NCBI RefSeq assembly: GCF_019399895.1
Contig: NC_091864.1
Span: forward strand, 10,704,001-10,768,000
Reading direction: 5' to 3'
From: Cardiocondyla obscurior
Lineage: Eukaryota; Arthropoda; Insecta; Hymenoptera; Formicidae
Length of the DNA stretch: 64,000 nucleotides
Shown: positions 59,501 through 64,000 of the stretch, piece by piece
Layout of the letters: the number at the start of each line of letters is the position of its first letter
How positions within the stretch are numbered: the stretch's first letter is position 1
The notes under the pieces: generated by a model
What the model was told of the DNA's origin: nothing
Database searches by the model: none
Seen by the model: the letters and a program-made list of their open reading frames with translations, nothing else
Program-made: the position numbers and the translations under genes

Positions 59501-62500
59501 TTTCCCCGCGTAGATGAAATATTAATAAAGAAATCCAGACGGCTCGAAAAAGTCAACGCAGAAGACGATAAGCGGAGGAGTTCGGAATATTTGTTGGAAA
59601 TCCCGAACGCATTTTAATTTGTAATAAAATATAAATTCTACCGTTTGACCTTTTCGACGTCTTTCCGATGTAAAAGGGGATATCTGCGTAAAAAGATACG
59701 GATTAATTTTTTACAGCGCGGGTCTTTCGAGATCACCCACGCGTCGGTTCGAGAAATAACTGCGGTTGAAAGATTAAGACCTTTTCAACTTGGAATTAGA
59801 CTGTCGCTCGATGTCCCACGAGTTTTTTTTTTTTTTATTGAGCTCTCCCTATAAAGGTCAGATAACTTGACGATTTTCCGCGGCGATCTTTTCGGCGGAG
59901 GTTCTCTCGCCGCGGCCGGTCGTATATTTATAGTTTGACCGTTAAAAACAACATGTAGCCGTGGTTGCCGCGGCTGCGGCGGGCCGTTCAACGGATCACG
60001 TTGAGTACGGGACCGGTCTCTTAATCTTCACTCGAAATAAACACGCACACGTGCACCGTGCATCGTCGCGTCAGCGGCAAAAACACGCCTTCGACCCCCT
60101 GACGCCTTCGAGACATCGCCGATCACCGTTTCACGAACGTTACTTTTTGCCTGATCGTCCGGGGGACATAATAAAATTCGTCATGATTTAGTTTAAAAAA
60201 TTATTACAAAAAAAAATAATAATAGCATAGTGTTCGTCGATGAAAAACTTATAAATCCTTTTTGACAAAATATGAAATTAAAGTCACGTAAAATTATCAC
60301 GTCACAAAAACAATTAATTGAGTACATTAAAATAAATATAATTGTCTGGTAATTAAGTTTGCAACGTTAATATTCAATATTCGACCGTCACTCGGTTTCC
60401 TCGGTTTTTTTTTCTTTTTTTGAGAGCCGGCTGTTGCATCGTATTCGTAAGAATTCAGGAATGAGATATGACACGACGCGCGAGGGTCGTTCACAGAACG
60501 GTGAAATAATCGTGTCAGTAAACGTTCTCCGTTCGAATCCCTCCGCACAAAGGGTCATCTATTCAGAGCGAAATCGAAAGGAGGATTCGACAGAAAGGGA
60601 CGCGCGGCATATGTCGGAAGCACGCGAATGCCCCCGCACGATCGACATATGTTTTTATTCTCTCCCGCCGCGGTCGGGCGAGCTCGTTAATGAATATGCT
60701 AATACCACTGTGGTGACCGTAGCACCGACATCTGCCACCTTCGGTTCAATTAAAAGTCGCGTAAAAATCAAGGCATCGTCGATTAACCAAGAAAAAAAAA
60801 ATTATGTTTTCGCGCTTCTTGGTGCGATCTCGCACTCGCCGCTCATTTGCGACGTTAGCCGGATGTTAATTACTGTCCCTTCGATCCCTTCGATTAACCG
60901 GGCAAATTACCGTCCGTATCGATTTCGACCACGTTAAACGGAGCCCTTTTTTCTTCCGCCGATAATATCGAAGGATTCACCGAGGGGGCCGGCGAATTTT
61001 TTTTTCGGGCAGGATTATCGCGCAAGATCGGTGGGTCGCGTTCCTTCGGTTCCTCGGGTGCGAGTTAGGTCCAGTTACGGCCTGATGATTTCCAAGTAAT
61101 GACCCCGTACGCGGGGCGCGCTGGGTGATTTCGAAAGGCCGCGATACATAAACAAACGACGGCAGGACGATGGGGCCGAGGGAAAGGAACTCGTTCATCA
61201 GCGAGGACCCGCTTGCCTCGCGGCGAAACGCCACTTACCCGCCGCCCGGGTCATTATCTCCCGTAATCGCCGCTCTTAATTTCATTTCGGCCCCCATACG
61301 CCAGCCGAACGGTACAATGCGTTCAAGGGACACGCGAGCGAGCTGCGTTTTACTGCTGGGGTGACTTGTCGACGTACGAAGTGATCGTCGCGTGTCCTTT
61401 TTTTTTTTAAACTCAATAACGAGATAAGCGGGGATTGAAATGATTGCACGCTCGCAACAGATACGGGCATCAAAATGTCCGGCTGAATTGTATGTGGAAT
61501 AATTTTCGTTTGTGTATTCGATTCGATAAGCTGGGGCCAGTTGAGTTTCTATGTTTGCTTCGCTCTTTCGTTCGATAGACCTCGCTTCCGACTAGCACTC
61601 GCAATTTGAAGATCTCAGATGGTCTCCAGATCATCCAGCGTACAAAAGGTCTGCGCGCTGGATGCTCTGCAGACAAGGATCAGACTAAACAAGGAAGCCG
61701 AGCTAGACGCGAGCCGTAAACGGGCCGGGTATTACTTGGCCGTAGCGGGCGACCGTTTTACTCGAGCGGCGAGTGAGGAACGGACTGGTTTCGAGGTGCC
61801 GTATCTTTTATCTGAGCTTATCTCTAAAGCACCAGGCAAACACCATAACGTCGTAGCGGTCTTCTAACGTAAGCGAGCGGGGCGCAAGCATCCCACATCG
61901 CGGATTCCATTTAACTATTTACTTATTTCTCTTTCCGTAATCGTAAACGCGGCGTATATACGAGTTATTCTTATCTCTATGTCTGAGCGTGGATTTCAAA
62001 TTTAAAAGGGGGGAAAAAAAAGAGGCGAAAAATCGAAACAGAGTGGCGACGTGGTCTTGAAAGAGTCACGGCGAAACCAGAAAGAAATCCCCGCGTGGTA
62101 ACTTCACTTCCCGTTCTGGGAATTAGACTTGCGGCGATCTGCTCTAAGCACCGTATAACAATCCCATTTTACGGTACTATAAATCTTTCTCTTCCACTTT
62201 ACGGTACAATTTCTGTCTCTTTTTTTTTTTTTCTCTTTGTTTCTCTCTTCTTCTTTCGCGATTTTTCTTCGCGGGCGTGCACGCCGCCATAATTTCACGT
62301 CGATAAATGCTGACGTTCGTACGCCACGTTGCGAACGACAGGCTGCGTTCTTCCATTTTGCAAATGCCCCCGAACAATTTCGCGGCCGACAAACGAGAAG
62401 GGAAAATGTAGGCGCAAAATTATTATTTTTTTTTTTTACTTATTTCCGGCCGCTTTGGAAATCTCGAGGTGCCAGGTTACGTAACGCACTTCCGCTCGGA

Positions 62501-64000
62501 AGCAATTGAAACTGATTAAACGCAATGAATCGGGGAATCCCGAGAAGTTCGCACCTTTCTCGAGTGCACCCTGCATTAATCTCGCGACGCGGGATGGTGG
62601 AGAGAACAATAAAATCGCGCGTAGGTACTTAATTGTCATGGGCGCCGAGCATTGTAGCGTCAAACCAATTTAGCGGCGCGGTAGACGTTGTAATTAAATC
62701 AGCTATTAAATTGCAATGTGTTCCTCGCTCGCGGAGAGCCGATACTCTTCTCCCCCGCATAGATCACGCGGGTAAAAGGCTCGTTATGCAACGACTCACC
62801 GGTTCCAGCGGTTTCATTGTCTCTATATGCATCTGCGGTCATAAGAAACGCAGGCAGCGCTTAAGCGAAGAAGCTACGGAGATAATGATGCACGTACGTT
62901 CTTCTCTTCCTCTGTCCTCTCGCTATGATCATAATTTCGAACGTTACATTCCGTGGAAGCTGCTATCATCAGATTGACGGTTTTGCAAGAGCGTTTCAAG
63001 AAGCGCATATTAAGTATTTAGTGCATAGTAATCTTCGCGTACGATCAAGCGGCGGACATCTATATGACAATAGGATATGCATTGTTCTTAGGAAAATAAT
63101 GAAAATTGCTAATGTTCAATATTTTTATTTTTTTATTTTTTTTTTAAGTACAATATATACTTCGCCGTTCGCTCTTTTCAGCGTAAAATAGATCCCGAGG
63201 TAAAAAACTTAGATTAATTCTTTGGGTGGGTCCTTTCGAGACTGCATGCGTCGACTCGTGACGTACTGAGCGTAAATTTCGCTTCGCTCGAACGAGATAT
63301 ACAGTTTTATTCGCAGATACGGTTACGCTTCAATTTTACGACCGGAATCGCTCTTAGCGCGTGTGTATTTACGCGCGGTGAATCTTTTTCCTATCAACGG
63401 GCATTCCCAATCGGACCACGTCGAGCACCTCAACGGGGGTACAATATAACGTTGATGCGCCAGACGTTAATTGCATCGCGAGGTAGTGATTAATCAAAGC
63501 TACCTCGGCTGGATAACCGATAGTTACCCGGCGGGGCAAGTTTTCATAAAAGGAAATCTGGTCTTAAACGCGCGTTTAAGCGGCCGTGGAAAAAGTACAC
63601 GAGCGTGATGCAACGCCGGGATCAAGTTTGAACACACGCGCTCACGCACACGCAGCTTGCCCGTCTTCGGATTGTTGTCTCCCGGTGACGCTGCTAATCG
63701 TTCGCTTTTTGCCTCGACTGCGGCGAAAGGGCTGCTCCTGTAAACCGCTCCTGTTTCGCAGATGTGTCACGTCCCGACAGCTCTCACTTTGCTCTCCCAG
63801 CGTCGCTGAAAGCGTAAATAGGGCCCTTTCAGTAGCGAACGCGAGGATGTGTAACTTAATCCGCAAACAAAGTCGCGCCGCAGCCGCAACCGGACCGTAG
63901 AAGTGCGATATGTAATTAACTGTAAACTCGTTGAAAACTTATCGAGTGACCGAAAGCATTTCGCGTTCCCCATAGCACTGCATCGCGATCGACTTGACCC

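Larger units (their letters stand above)
37471..64000. other. Long CpG-rich stretch without a recognisable coding gene
   Basis: I found no exon chain with a family signature on either strand. The many frames here of 60-180 codons are dominated by Arg, Ser, Ala and Thr, as CpG-rich non-coding DNA gives, and overlap one another on both strands. A large intron or intergenic spacer is likely. The possible exceptions are entered separately. Confidence 0.5.

Noticed and set aside
60480..60560. GTTCGAATCCC resembling a tRNA B box at about 60533
   Set aside because: The flanking bases do not form a T-arm stem, and no acceptor stem or anticodon arm could be placed around it.

Overview
This window looks like nuclear DNA of an aculeate hymenopteran, most likely an ant. 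Genes are split by short, AT-rich introns. Two ordinary insect housekeeping-type genes are present, and the left quarter carries a tandem array of small secreted-peptide genes whose signal peptide plus Ala-Glu/Ala-Pro/Asp-Pro propiece is typical of ant, bee and wasp venom peptide precursors. The species cannot be fixed from the sequence alone.

Positions 1-16,600 are very AT-rich and hold 13 two-exon peptide loci in two convergent arrays. Eight lie on the + strand (starts at 2239, 3328, 4304, 5230, 6408, 7735, 9096, 10418) and five on the - strand (starts at 15946, 14968, 14049, 13081, 12086). In each locus exon 1 encodes the signal peptide and an Ala-rich or acidic propiece, and exon 2, after a phase-0 intron of about 110-225 bp, encodes nearly all of the mature peptide. 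Three mature types are visible: basic probably helical peptides of 31-35 residues (3328, 4304, 5230), short Pro/Cys peptides with 2, 3 or 4 cysteines (6408-10754), and 21-residue amphipathic peptides ending in Gly, so probably amidated (12761-15946). The two outer-flank copies differ from the rest: the locus at 2239 is clearly broken, and the locus at 12086 has lost the end of its coding exon.

Positions 16,600-21,760 show no gene I can support. From 34,235 down to 21,763 on the - strand lies a coiled-coil gene that I identify as the CCDC170 orthologue: 13 coding exons plus a probable first exon, about 720-754 residues. About 1 kb away and divergently oriented is a seven-exon DEAD-box helicase gene, DDX28 (35,233-37,445, 537 residues).

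Positions 37,470-64,000 are CpG-rich intergenic or intronic DNA. I see one possible non-coding first exon ending at 41,052, one unassigned ORF at 54,995-55,255, and a few simple repeats. All splice structures here are read from GT/AG sites, reading phase and paralogue comparison, without transcript evidence.
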